A stretch of DNA of 64,000 bases from Acanthosepion esculentum (GCA_964036315.1 OZ038485.1:100795102-100859101); one strand, 5' to 3'. Counted from the first letter of the stretch, positions 53,059-63,149 are shown. Numbers and translations: made by a program. Notes: generated from the letters alone by a model not told the origin.

Positions 53059-53203
53059 TTTCATTTCATTACTAGACTCTGGTGTTTTCTTTTATGGTTG
53101 ATTTTATTTTCCCCTTTTGCTATTTTGATGTGTGTGTTATGGCAATATTGTCACTTCTTTCCGTATTTTTTTATTTATTTTGCTTGACTTCTTTTCTTAG
53201 GTG

Positions 53204-53204
53204 A

Positions 53205-53262
<58 letters not shown>
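53204..53262. repeat. TTA microsatellite
   Basis: About 19 ATT units directly before the 5S-like SINE head. Confidence 0.97.
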
Positions 53263-53263
53263 G

Positions 53264-53470
53264 TTGGCTGACAGTCACATCACGCTAAAACACCGGTTCC
53301 TATAAGACCGCTGAATTTAAGTAACGTTGAGCCTGGTGAGAACCTAGAAGGGTGAACTCTTTGGAATACTGTAAGCTCGGATGTGCGGGTGGTGTAATGG
53401 ATAATTGTTGGGAATTGTTAATCGGAGAGCAATGTTCCAAATCCAGTGTGGTTTGTTATATTCACTTACT
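53264..53470 (+). mobile_element. 5S-tRNA chimeric SINE, copy A
   Basis: 53264-53376 aligns along nearly the whole of animal 5S rRNA: CACATCACGCTAAAACACCGG (start), CTGAATTTAAGTAACGTTGAG (middle, 5S box A region), AGAAGGGTGAACTCTTTGGAA (box C and 3' arm), ACTGTAAGCTC (end). It is fused to a tRNA-like module with box A TGGTGTAATGG (53390-53400) and box B-like GTTCCAAATCC (53434-53444). The identical junction occurs at 60840-61050. A SINE with a 5S+tRNA head; AmnSINE1 of vertebrates has the same head order. Confidence 0.75.
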
Positions 53471-53735
53471 CGCAAATACCATTTGCAAAGGTATTAATCC
53501 ACCCTTCCTCCACCAGTTATGGGTTAATTCGTAAGACTTGTATCACTAAACCATTAGTATCTACAAAAATAAATTTTAATTGCGAACAAAATATTTAGAT
53601 TTCGGCTTTAAATAAGCTACAAAGTGCTATAAGCCGCTAGACAAAAACAGAGAACAAATCATTGTTATTATTATTATTATGATGATTATTATTATTATTA
53701 TAAATTATAATGATAAACAAAATGATTTCCATGAC
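53471..53735. other. Possible SINE tail and ATT patch
   Basis: 53471-53530 may be the 3' part of the chimeric SINE; 53660-53700 is a short ATT/GAT array. Confidence 0.4.
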
Positions 53736-54024
53736 TGTTATGGTCCAATATCCTCGCACCACTGTTATGATCCAAGGTTAGGACCAAGGAAGAACAACAC
53801 GAACCGAAGAGTAGGAATAACAAAGATATATTAAACAGAATAATAATAATACAAGAAGTTGAAAGTGTTAGTATGACTGTCAGTCTGGTTTAGAGTGAAC
53901 TACTATTGTCTCGACTCGTTCCGTCTCGACTCGTTCCACTTCCGTTCTATCGTTTCTCTTGAGAGGTGTAGTCTTTATAGTGCCAAGAAGAGTTCATTAT
54001 CGTTACAGGTAAGATCCCATAACA
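53736..54024 (-). repeat. 3' LTR (left end)
   Basis: Starts TGTTATGGTCC and ends CATAACA; close to identical with 58050-58352, differing mainly by an AAT-repeat length change and a short internal indel. The first about 20 bp repeat partly within the LTR. Confidence 0.92.
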
Positions 54025-54043
54025 CCCACCTCCCAAAGCTTTT
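54025..54043 (-). promoter_or_regulatory. Polypurine tract
   Basis: On the minus strand AAAAGCTTTGGGAGGTGGG abuts the 3' LTR, the expected plus-strand DNA priming site in reverse transcription. Confidence 0.8.
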
Positions 54044-54058
54044 ACCTCGTAGGGGTCT

Positions 54059-55072
54059 TTAATATTTTTTCTCTTTGCATTTATCATCAAAGGCTCTGTA
54101 AATTTTCTTTTCCTGGTTAGATTTTCGCGGTTCTGATACTGTTTCCGGCCTTTGCATATCGAATGTGTCGAATATCGTGTCCATCACTTCTTCCTCTTCC
54201 TGAGGTGGACCGTTAGCATCCTCTAACAGTCTCATTCTTATTTGATTTAAGTGCCTTTTATGTGAGAATTTCAGACCCTGAATTATGTAAACGACGTTCC
54301 CGATTCGTTTCTCAATTGTACCTTGTTCCCAGTAGGATGTATTGTTTTTGTACACTTTAAAAAAGACTTTCTCCCCTGGGTTAAATTTTCTTTTTGGTAC
54401 GAACGACGTGGGTGTTTGCTTTGTCTGTTTTGGTAGTAATTTGTCAAATACTGATCTAATTTTTCGCGCAAACATCACTTCTGCGGGTGATAATGCCGAT
54501 GGCGTAGTACTGTTCGGTGTAATTCTATATACTTGTAAGAACTGTTGCAAAGCCTTTTCTGTAAGTACGTCATAAGCTTTCCTTGGTGCTCTTTTTAGTG
54601 TATCTACAAATCTCTCCACTTGCCCGTTTGATCTTGGGTGATATGACGGGGATTTGATGTGTTTAACTTGAAAAGTTTCACAAAATTCTTGAAAATCCGC
54701 AGATGTAAACTGTGTCCCATTGTCGGTGACTAGACAATCAACCACTCCGAAACGAGCAAACAGCTTGTGAAAGCAATTTATGGTAGTCTCAGAAGTAGGT
54801 TTTCTGCAACGAAATACTTCTGGCCATTTTCTCTAACTGTCTACTACAATCAAATAGTAGAAACCATCTAATGGACCTGCGAAGTCTACATGGATTCTTG
54901 ACCACGGTCGATCTGTATCCGGCCATGGCTTATGGATGATCGGTGGTGCTTTGGCTGCTAAGGAACAACCCTTGCATTTGTCCACCATATGTGTGATATC
55001 TTGATCCATGTTTTGCCAATATACATAACTTCGCATTAAGGATTTTATTTTGTTCTTTCCTGGATGGCTCAT
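54059..55072 (-). pseudogene. Ty3-type integrase, interrupted
   Basis: First part (55072-54833) holds the end of the zinc-binding region (DKCKGC) and HVDFAGP with the first catalytic D. A stop codon interrupts near 54833. Second part (54745-54059) has DNGTQF (second D) and NGQVERF (catalytic E), spacing typical of D,D35E, then a basic C-terminal domain with PGEKVFFKV. About 330 codons in all. Described as a dead copy only. Confidence 0.88.
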
Positions 55073-55144
55073 GTGGAAATCCTTCAGGATTCGCCTTTGT
55101 AGCGTTTCGGAATTACTACCCTTTCATTATATAGTAGAACATTA

Positions 55145-55960
55145 TCACAAAGAAAAACTGTCTGATATATGCTTATTTTTTTCTGCAATTTTTGTTTTTG
55201 TTTGCTTTATAAATTCGTCATTCACTGCTTCATTTCTTATTTCCTGTAATGTGGCGGGGGGGTTTCGAATTGTGCTACATAATGATGTTCTAATATCTTC
55301 CTCATGTCGTAGAGCTGCAATTACGGAATCTTCTAATGGCTCCGTTTTCTTTGGTATTAGTCTCGAAAGACCATCTGCATGCCCGATTTTGTTTGATGGA
55401 AGATACTCCAATTTAAAGTTGTAGTTCAATAAAATTGTACCCCATCTTAGCAATCTGTTAGCAGTGTAGACAGGTAGGCCTTTCTTTGATCCAAATATTG
55501 TCAGTAACACCTTGTGGTCCGTCTGTAAGCTGAAAAATCTACCTTAAATATATCTGTGAAATCTCGTAACCGCAAAAATATGCCCCAGCGTTTCTTTTTC
55601 GATTTGCGAGTAATTTTGTTCGGCTGGTAGTAATGTTCTTGAATCATGCGCGATGGGTTTTATTGTCCCATCCGGCATTTTATGAAGTAGACATGCCCCA
55701 ACACCATAGGCACTCGCATTACTTGCGACTATTATTTCCAATTTTGGGTCATAATACGCTAAAAATAAATCTGATGTTAGGGTCTTAATGATTTTGTCAA
55801 AAGTTTTCTGACATTCCTCTGACCATTCCCAAACTTTTTCCTTCTTCAACAGTTCGTTTAGGGGTGAGCGTAATTTGTGCATGTTTGGAATAAATTCTTG
55901 GTAATAATTTACTAAGCCCAAGAAGCTTTGTAATTCTGCTAAATTTTTGGGAGCCGGCAT
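55145..55960 (-). pseudogene. RNase H and connection domain
   Basis: 55960-55544 starts with the RT thumb/connection text LAELQSFLGLVNYYQEFIP and YGVGACLLHK, then LPAEQNYSQIEKETLG, typical of Ty3 RNase H. After a frameshift (near 55520) 55510-55145 continues YNFKLEYLPSNKIGHADGLS, the end of RNase H and linker to integrase. Confidence 0.87.
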
Positions 55961-56061
55961 TTTTTTATTTCCGTTGCCCTTTCTGGATCTGGTCGTCTTC
56001 CTTCTTCGTCAATAATATGGCCCAGATATTTTATTTCCTTCATGAAGAAGTCACATTTATT

Positions 56062-56708
56062 TTATTTTACCTTGAAACCGTAGTTCTGTATCCGCCTGAA
56101 AACCTCTTGAACGTGTTCCCATTGTTGTACAATATTTTTGCTATTTATCATGATGTCATCCAGGTATGCAATCGTGAAATCCAGTCCGCCTAGCATAGTA
56201 TCCATTATTTGCTGAAATATTGCCGGCGCGACCTTAATCCCGAATGGTAATCTTTGGAACTTATATAATCCTTTATGTGTGTTTATGCACAACAACCTCG
56301 AGCTTTCCTCATCTACTGGTACTTGTAGGTATGCTTCGCTCAAGTCTATCTTTGAGAAAAAATTTTCTCCGTTCAATTTTGTGAAAACTTCCTCTGGACT
56401 AGGGGGGGGGGATAGTGATAATCCTGAATCGCTGCATTCAATCCTGTTGAGAAATCAGCGCATACTAGTATCTCACCCGATTTCTTTTTCACGTAAACCG
56501 TAGGTGCGGCCCACTGACTATATTCTACCTTTGTCAATATACCGGTTTTCACGAGTCTATCCAACTTTTGGTCTATTTTTTCTAATGATGCAAAAGGTAC
56601 ATCCTTTTCTTCTTGAAAATGGGTTGTACATTTTCTTTCAGTTCTATTTTTGCCGCCATTTTTTACACCTCCCGAGGCCGGCTGAAAATACTTCGGGGAA
56701 ACTCTCAT
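56062..56708 (-). pseudogene. Ty3-type reverse transcriptase
   Basis: 56708-56373 carries LVKTGILTKVEYSQWAAPTV and KKSGEILVCADFS (fingers and first palm motif), 56376-56062 carries FSKIDLSEAYLQVPV, LPFGIKVAPAIFQQ and the catalytic YLDD. Two frames joined by a frameshift near 56375-56410, in a G-run on the minus strand's complement (GGGGGGGG at 56404). Active-site residues are kept. Confidence 0.9.
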
Positions 56709-56720
56709 TTAATTTCTCCT

Positions 56721-57459
56721 TTAATTTATCTGCCTCGGTCGATAAACTTTTTGGCAGAACGTATTTATCGGTAAATCCCAGAGGTTAAATTTCTGCATCC
56801 AGTCAGTTCCAAATAAATTTTCCATATTTTTAAGAACGTACATTTTTAATTTTTTATGTCCCACTTTATTGCACGATAGACAAGTCTTAAAGCGGTATGG
56901 ACAATCTTTGTACCAATGTAAAGCCCCACAGCGATAATAGCATGGACTGGGTGGTAGTTTTTTTTTCATATATTACATTTGATTTTTTGAAATTGAATAA
57001 TTTGTGTGTCTTGTTTTTGCAGTAGAATAATTGATTTGGTTTGTTTTTGAGGAGGGACAAAAACGTGTTTGTCGTTGTAATTTTCGTATATGAGCGACGC
57101 CAGACTCTTCTATATCTTTCGAGTTCTTTTTCTACGCTTATACATCTCTGACAGTCTTCAGCCAATTTTTGTAGCGTCAATTCTGGTTCACTCTCAAGTT
57201 TTGTTAGAATTCTCCGTCTGATCTCCGCATCTTTAGTCGAAGCCAGGCCTTGGACGAATATCAAACATTTAAAATTGTCCGGGCTGAGCTCAGATAACTT
57301 AAAGTCATCACAGTGTTTGTTTACTATGGAAGCGAATGTTATATAGTCTTCGCTATCCTTTTTTATTAGATTTAAACATTTCCACCTTTTGTGGAATAGT
57401 GAAGTGTTCGGACTAAATAATTCCGTTAAAAGTTTTACGGCTTCCTTGAAAGTAAACAT
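56721..57459 (-). pseudogene. Gag capsid and zinc knuckle; protease lost
   Basis: 57459-56887 includes FKEAVKLLTELFSPNTSLFH, DSEDYITFASIVNKHCDDF and VQGLASTKDAEIRRRILTKL, the Ty3-type capsid. A second frame (56969-56721) has a degenerate knuckle CGALHWYKDC plus CLSCNKVGHK without its last cysteine, then jumps to LFGTDWMQKFNLWDLPI, a stretch that normally follows the aspartic protease. No D(T/S)G active site is found, so the protease has been deleted. Confidence 0.82.
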
Positions 57460-57519
57460 TCGTTTTCCTCGGTAGGATGCAGTCTACGAAATTAATGTAT
57501 TCGCTTGACCCTAGTTTCC

Positions 57520-57819
57520 TCAGTAGTAGACGTACTTTTTTCGCGTCTGACCAATTCCCACAATCAAACTCATATAAATCTTCATATCTTCTGAAGTAAT
57601 CTGCGAAGGTTTTGTCTTCGTCCAGTGCATAAGTGACATCTTTAATAGAGCTCCATATAGCATTTTGCGAGATTTTCGTATCGTTTCAGAATTTTGCCCT
57701 TTATTTGTTACTGCCCATAGTAGTAATTCTTGTAGTTCAAGATGCTTCTGTTCGTTTTTCTCTTGCTGCTCAAATTGCATTTTCATGAGTTCCAATATGG
57801 TTGCCTTAAAGTCTTCCAT
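57520..57819 (-). pseudogene. Gag N-terminal region
   Basis: Frame opening MEDFKATILELMKMQFEQQE, a helical Gln/Glu-rich start common in these gag proteins. A frameshift separates it from the capsid part (57459). An upstream in-frame ATG exists at 57867, but the MEDF start fits family gag proteins better. Confidence 0.75.
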
Positions 57820-58030
57820 GTTTACACGTAATTTTGTGTAAGTATTTTTCCTTAGTGTAGACTTCAAGTCTTTGTTACCTCTTGTTCTGGAACCTTAGTA
57901 CGAAAGGTTTTCCTGCGTAGAATTCGTGTCTTTGTTACCACTGTAAAGTTGGTGTCCAAAAAAAAAATTTTCTCTTTTTTTTAACTTCGCGTAGAACTTG
58001 TTTTCAATATACTCCGCGTAGAATTCGTTT

Positions 58031-58049
58031 CTTCAGTTCTCGTCGCCAC
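58031..58049 (-). promoter_or_regulatory. Candidate primer-binding site
   Basis: Directly inside the 5' LTR the minus strand reads TGGCGACGAGAACTGAAG; TGG start and position fit a tRNA 3'-end complement. The tRNA was not identified. Confidence 0.6.
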
Positions 58050-58352
58050 TGTTATGGTCCAATATCCTCGCACCACTGTTATGGTCCAAGGTTAGAACCA
58101 AGGAAGAATAACACGAACACAAGAGTAGGAATAACAAAGATATATTAAACAGAATAATAATAATAATAATAATAATACAAGAAGTCGAAGGTGTTAGTAT
58201 GACTGTCAGTCTGGTTTAGAGTGAATTACTATTGTCTTGACTCGTTCTGTCTCGACTCGTTCCACTTCCGTTCTATCGTCTCTCTTGAGAGGCGCTGTCT
58301 TTATAGTTTCAGGAAGAGTTCATTGTATCGTTACAGGTAAGATCTCATAACA
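58050..58352 (-). repeat. 5' LTR (right end)
   Basis: TG...CA bounded copy of the left LTR with a longer AATAAT stretch (58158-58178). Promoter motifs were not resolved. Confidence 0.92.
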
Positions 58353-58756
58353 ATAACACTTCCAATATTTTTCAACGGTTAAGAGAAAAGTTATATTTCT
58401 TTATATTTTCAGGTATAAAAATATATAAACCTATAAAAATTTTTAAGTCTTTATACGAACGATCCATGTCTTAGATTTATTACTGATACCGTAATTGTGG
58501 CACAAGGGTGAAAAAGAGGGAAGAGACTGGTAAATGTTGGTCATCATTGGTGCTTGTCTTGTAATGAAAAAAAACAGCGGCACTGGTAATGAAGGCGTCA
58601 AAACAAATGAAACGCCGCCATCGTGAGGGCATGCAATTGAAATTACTGAAAAGCTTAATATGATGGCGATCTTAATCATTTAACGGAAAAGTTAGAGATT
58701 AACATTTTACTGAGAGGAATTAATCAAACAGCTTAGTATAAATCTTATGGAACTTT
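58353..58756. other. No recognisable feature
   Basis: Unassigned; short minus ORF 58443-58679 lacks known domains. Confidence 0.45.
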
Positions 58757-58760
58757 CCTG

Positions 58761-58803
<43 letters not shown>
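58757..58803. repeat. TTA microsatellite
   Basis: About 14 ATT units ending at the partial LTR. Confidence 0.96.
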
Positions 58804-58950
58804 GGTCCAGGTTAGGACCAAGGAAGAACAACACGAACACAAGAGTAGAAATAACGAAGATATATTACACGGAATAATAATACAAGATGTGGAAGGTGTT
58901 AGTATGAATGCCAGTCTGGTTTGGAGTGAACTACTATCGGCTCGACTCGA
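58800..58950 (-). mobile_element. Partial LTR of the gypsy family
   Basis: TATGGTCCAGGTTAGGACCA to ACTACTATCGGCTCGACTCG matches the first half of the LTRs at 53736 and 58050. It breaks off at 58950, where dispersed repeat D begins. Confidence 0.8.
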
Positions 58951-58964
58951 TTCGATATTTAACA

Positions 58965-59135
58965 GTCCCCCCACGAGGAAAGTATATGGCACAAGGCCGA
59001 GTTTAACGTGGGTTTCTCTGAGCCCGTAAGCTCGGCCAAAAATACTCCCTTAAGAACCCGTATAAACGGGTTAAGGGTTTGTCTGCCACCCCGGACGAAA
59101 CTTTGCCCTTCGGTCTCACACTGTCCGCCGGCCTA
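58965..59135 (-). repeat. Dispersed repeat D, third (inverted) copy
   Basis: GGCACAAGGCCGAGTTTAAC, CCGTAAGCTCGGCCAAAAA and CGTATAAACGGG are inverse versions of phrases at 7290-7375. Confidence 0.6.
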
Positions 59136-59660
59136 AGATGAAACAAATACATTGAATCAATAGCTTCATCTACCGCAAGGAAAGTTGGTTCTCTGTGTCG
59201 CACCAGAAAGTTTTTCTCGCCCGAGTCCATCCTTCAAATCTATAAATCAACCATTTGCCCTTGCATGGAATACTGCTGCCATATATAGTCTGGAGCACCC
59301 GCTGTTCGTCTCAAGGTTCCTCGACAAAATTCAGAGACGGATATGCAATATGATTGGTCCTGATCTGGCATCTCGTCTACAGTCACTTTCTCACAGACTT
59401 GCCGTCGTTTCCCTCGGTCTTTTTTACAAATACTTTCACGGTAACTGTTCCGACAAGCTATTTTCCCTGGTTCCCAAACTGATTGAAATTTAAGTGTGTT
59501 ACTAGGTTGGCATCTCAGTCCCACCCTTTCACTGTCGAAACGGATAAATGTAGCCGTCTCTTCTATTCCAATAACTTCATATCTCGCACTTAATTACTTC
59601 CCTAAACGTTATAGCCTTCAAATATTCAAATGTAATGCCAATCGACATCATCTGATGCCT
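59136..59660 (+). pseudogene. CR1/Jockey-like LINE C-terminal fragment
   Basis: Plus frame 59185-59493 reads PESFSRPSPSFKSINQPFAL, then SLEHPLFVSRFLDKIQRRIC and NMIGPDLASRLQSLSHRLAV, VSLGLFYKYFHGNCSDKLFS. After frameshifts comes YSLQIFKCNANRHHL at 59610-59660. Best preserved copy of the family's tail. Confidence 0.8.
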
Positions 59661-60010
59661 TGATCTACAGAAGGATGCTAAGGATTCCATGGACCGCACA
59701 TGTAAGCAACTATGAGGTTTTGGAGAGGATGCAAACAAAGAGGTTACTTATACTTAACATCAGGAAGAGACAGCTGAAATTTTTGTGACACGTAATGAGA
59801 AAGGAGGGCTTGGAAAATCTGTTACTCACAGGGCGGATAGAGGGAAAAAGGAACAAGGGAAAGCAACGCGTGGCATACTTAACGGACATAAATAAGTGAA
59901 TGGCAGAAGAGGGTCTGGGAGAAATAACAAAAAGACAAAATTTATTGAGAGCTACAAGGGACAAAATGAGGTGGAGAGCCATGATCACCTCCGTCACGGC
60001 ACATAAAAGA
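59661..60010 (+). pseudogene. RTE-like LINE C-terminal fragment
   Basis: Plus strand reads RRMLRIPWTAHVSNYEVLER, LLILNIRKRQLKFL, a stop, HVMRKEGLENLLLTGRIEGK, RVAYLTDINK and RDKMRWRAMITS, the RTE/BovB C-terminal order. It starts directly after the other LINE's end. Confidence 0.8.
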
Positions 60011-60114
60011 AAAAGATTTCCATGCCCTTTTTTTCAGTTTCAAGCTCCTTAGAGCACCTGCACAAAAGCAGCAACCTGTTTTGCAAACTTCAAGGTCCAC
60101 AAACACTACTCCGT

Positions 60115-60475
60115 CCTGGGTATGACGAATAATGACATCCGGTAGCAAGGCCTATGTCCGGGAACTTTTGAGGAGGGTGGAACCACCTCTTAGTTGCTAT
60201 TGTTACCATGTCCACACTGACACATGTCGTAGCACCCATTAAGGACCCAGCTAGGGGCTAATAGTTAACCCCCAAACTGGGGTCAGAATACGCTGAAAGT
60301 ATAAGAAATTTTATAGTAAAAATACCAGCAATACATTTTCATAGTAAAATTAATTACCGGCAATAAAGTTTTGCAAACAAAAAAAAATTACAAGCAATAC
60401 AATTGTTTACAAGAAAATAAAATTTTGGCATTAAATGACCCATAAGGTTTTGATATATCGCTAACCTAACAAACA
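60115..60475 (+). mobile_element. Composite repeat C, copy 10
   Basis: 5' module (GGTATGACGAATAATGACAT ... CCCCCAAACTGGGGTC), three tandem-core units (ACCAGCAATACATTTTC and similar) and 3' module (GGCATTAAATGACCCATAAG). Near complete. Confidence 0.75.
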
Positions 60476-60839
60476 AACAATACTATAAATGCATACAGCT
60501 AAATAACCTTAACTTCTTAATAAAATAAAAGTGTATAATCAGCACTTTTTTCCTTCTGGCTTATATAAGTTAAACAAAAATTTAAAACGGAGGTTTTATT
60601 TTAAAAAATCGAATTAAAAGCCAATATTTAAAAAATCATTTTCTAATTTTTTTAAATTAAAAAATAGATTGGTTGGTTAGTTTTCTACGGTTTATCAACC
60701 CTTTGAAGGTTTTTTAAAGCCTGAAAATATTTTAGATTAATAGAATTTTTTATAATAATGGTTTAGTTATGCATGTTTTACTAATTAACCTATAGATGGG
60801 AAGAAGAGATAGGTTAATACGTTTTCTAAAGGTAGATTC
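60476..60839. other. AT-rich spacer with solo 3' module
   Basis: 60665-60735 has TTTTCTACGGTTTATCAACC, the diverged family C 3' module. The rest is unassigned. Confidence 0.5.
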
Positions 60840-61050
60840 GCGTAAGTGAATATAAAAAAAACCAACGTGAATTGGAACTCGGTTCTCGGATTAACATTTC
60901 CGAGCCATTATCCATTACACCGCCCACACATCCAGGCTTACAGCACCTGGTATTCCGAAGCGTTCACTTATCAAGGTACTGACCAGGCTCGATGCTTATA
61001 TAGGAATAAAGTGTCGCTGCCGACACTTGAGTTTTAACATAGATTGCCAC
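60840..61050 (-). mobile_element. 5S-tRNA chimeric SINE, copy B
   Basis: On the minus strand: 5S-like middle and 3' part (AAGCATCGAGCCTGGTCAGT, ACCTTGATAAGTGAACGCTT, GGAATACCAGGTGCTGTAAG) then GGATGTGTGGGCGGTGTAAT, i.e. tRNA-like box A GGCGGTGTAATGG, then box B-like GAGTTCCAATTC. Same junction as 53264-53470. The 5' third of 5S is degraded. Confidence 0.75.
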
Positions 61051-61439
61051 TTAGCAAACACAGGCGATCCCATTATTGAATAAAGTAGAACACGTGTCCA
61101 TAGAGGAAACGCATATATTGGAATTCGTGTGACGTCTGGAGGATCGCTATTTCTCCTCTATCTTCTACTCCTATAGGGATTTCTATTTCTAGTCTATCCT
61201 CTATACTATACGGATCTTTATCTATACTCTATCCTCTATTACTATTCGGATCACCATTTCTACTCTATTAATATACGGACTACTATTTCTCTATTCGGGT
61301 CACTATTCGGCGGTTACTATTCGAGCGAGTATTATCGAGCAAGTACTATTAGTGCGAGTGTTATTCGGCGTCTAACACCAGTATTATTCAACGGCGTTAC
61401 TATATATTAGTATCTGCGATTACAAAGTCACTACTACAA
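61051..61439. repeat. Degenerate TCTATTTCTACTC repeat
   Basis: Loosely repeated CTATCCTCTA/ACTATTCGGATC words from 61150 to 61380; no gene. Confidence 0.6.
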
Positions 61440-62140
61440 CGAACATTACGAAAGTGACAACGAGTATTCATTGACATTACAAAAGTGGCAACGAGTATTC
61501 GTTGACATCACAAAAGTGGCAACGACTATTCGTGAACATCACAAAAGTGACAACAAGTATTCATTGACATCACAAAAGTGACAACGACTATTCGCTGACA
61601 TCACAGAAGTGACAACGTGTATTCGTTGACATAAAAAAATGACAACGAGTATTCGTTGACATCACAACAGGGACAACGTGTATTCGTTGACATCACAAAA
61701 GTTACAATGTGTATTCGTTGACATGACAAAACTGACAACGTGTATTCGTTGACATCACAACAGGGACAACGTGTATTCGTTGACATCAAAACAGGGGCAG
61801 CAAGTATTAGTTGACATCACAAAAGTGACAACGAGTATTCGTTGACATCACAAAAGTTCCAACGAGTATTCGTTGACATCACCAAAGTGACAACAAGTAT
61901 TCGTCGACATCACAGAATTGACAATGTGTATTCGTTGACATCACCAAAGTGACAACGTGTATTCGTTGACATCACCAAAGTGGCAACGAGTATTCTTTGA
62001 CATCAGAAATGTGGCAACGAGTATTCGTTGACATCAAAAAAGTGGCAACGGGTATTCGTTGACATCACAAAAGTGACAACGTGTATTCGTTGACATCACA
62101 AAACTGACATTGTGTATTTGTTGACATCACAAAAGTGACA
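61440..62140. repeat. 31-bp minisatellite, about 22 copies
   Basis: Unit GTATTCGTTGACATCACAAA plus AGTGACAACGA, period 31 bp with several 27-30 bp variants. Cys/Thr-rich minus frames (MSTNTRCPCCDVNEY) come from the repeat. Confidence 0.95.
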
Positions 62141-62640
62141 AGTTCCACAAACGAAAAGTGCGAGAAAAGAAACTGTATAGTATTTACGGTTATATATATC
62201 CAACTCAACTGTAAATTGATGTGAGCTCGTCGATAACCTAGTACTGCGCAATCTAGTACAGGCAGGCAACTATACGGCACTAGGAAAGTGACTGAAGCCT
62301 AGATGCCAAATTAGGGCCAATAATATTGCTGATTCTTTGGATTTTATCAAGGCTCTCTAAATACATAGCAGGAGCACCGGTCCATAGGTGGCAGCAATAT
62401 TCTATGCATGGAAGAATTATAGACTTATAGATATGTAAGATATATTCTGGATATAAAAAAAAAATAGTTGTTTAGCACGACACACTGAACCAACTTTCTT
62501 AGCAGGATTCTTAGCAATGGATTCAATATAGTCTTTCCAGTTCATGTCAGCCGAAAATCTTAGACCAAGAAGATGCAGTGAGTCATTCTCCTGGAGGTCA
62601 GCATCAGCCATGCTGATGGGAGGCAGAGATGGTGTCAAAC
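62141..62640 (-). pseudogene. CR1/Jockey-like LINE RT C-terminal fragment
   Basis: Minus frame 62638-62417 reads ISMADADLQENDSLHLLGLR, then FSADMNWKDYIESIAKNPAK and KVGSVCRAKQ, the RT thumb region; more degraded text continues to 62150 (QRISNIIG-like). Its PDxxWxxYIESIAK block is the ancestral form of the 117-bp units at 42465. Confidence 0.75.
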
Positions 62641-63013
62641 AGATGATTAATAGATAACGTTTTAGGTGTTGAAATTAATAAGCGATCCTTTTCCCCAATC
62701 TTTTTTTTTTTTCATGTATATTCTAATGTAGACAATTTTTTCAACTCGTAGAACATATAATTTAGTGTTCTGGTAGATAAAACTCAGAAGGAAGATCACA
62801 TACTTAATAATCACCAATTATTGGTTAGCAATTTCGTCTCAAAGAAATGTCACTTTTAGTGCGTTTTGCAAAATGTACTTTAAGAGAATTTCCAGAAATA
62901 TTCTCCTCGTCTGAGTAAAGGTTTTTACTTAGAGTTAAAAAAGTATATATTCCAACATTTCATGATAAACCTTAAATCTGTGTTTCGCTGTCTATCAGTT
63001 TCTGCTGCTCTTA
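62641..63013. other. No recognisable feature
   Basis: AT-rich unassigned sequence. Confidence 0.45.
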
Positions 63014-63024
63014 TCTATCTCTCC

Positions 63025-63080
<56 letters not shown>
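63014..63080. repeat. CT then AT microsatellite
   Basis: CT run (63020-63047) followed by about 17 AT units, ending at the hammerhead motif. Confidence 0.96.
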
Positions 63081-63082
<2 letters not shown>

Positions 63083-63085
<3 letters not shown>

Positions 63086-63121
63086 CTGACGATTGCATCT
63101 AGCATGAAACAGAATGTCGCC
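63083..63121 (+). ncRNA. Hammerhead ribozyme motif
   Basis: Stem I GGC (63083-63085) pairs with GCC (63119-63121); CTGACGA core (63086-63092); stem II TTGC-ATCTA-GCAT with TGC/GCA pairs (63093-63105); GAAAC core (63106-63110); short stem III closed by A-U and C-G around AGAAT; cleavage triplet GTC (63116-63118). Every invariant hammerhead nucleotide is present in order. Predicted cleavage is after 63118. The very short stem III is usual for PLE hammerheads, which may act as dimers. Flanked on both sides by AT arrays. Confidence 0.78.
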
Positions 63122-63144
63122 TCTAAGTGTTGACTTCTATGTTC

Positions 63145-63149
<5 letters not shown>
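63122..63149 (+). repeat. Conserved sequence downstream of the hammerhead
   Basis: CTCTAAGTGTTGACTTCTAT matches the corresponding part next to the 3571-3607 motif (minus strand), so both motifs belong to one dispersed family. Confidence 0.7.

Larger units (their letters stand above)
53736..58352 (-). mobile_element. Ty3/gypsy-type LTR retrotransposon
   Basis: 4617 bp with LTRs of 289 and 303 bp at the ends, a polypurine tract next to the left LTR and a primer-site-like sequence next to the right LTR, so transcription runs on the minus strand. Coding order gag - RT - RNase H - integrase is that of Ty3/gypsy elements. Flanks ATGAC and ATAAC are a 5-bp target duplication with one mismatch. Frameshifts, a stop in integrase and loss of the protease make it non-functional. 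Confidence 0.92.

Noticed and set aside
61440..62140. CRISPR array
   Set aside because: Simple 31-bp minisatellite with no spacers.
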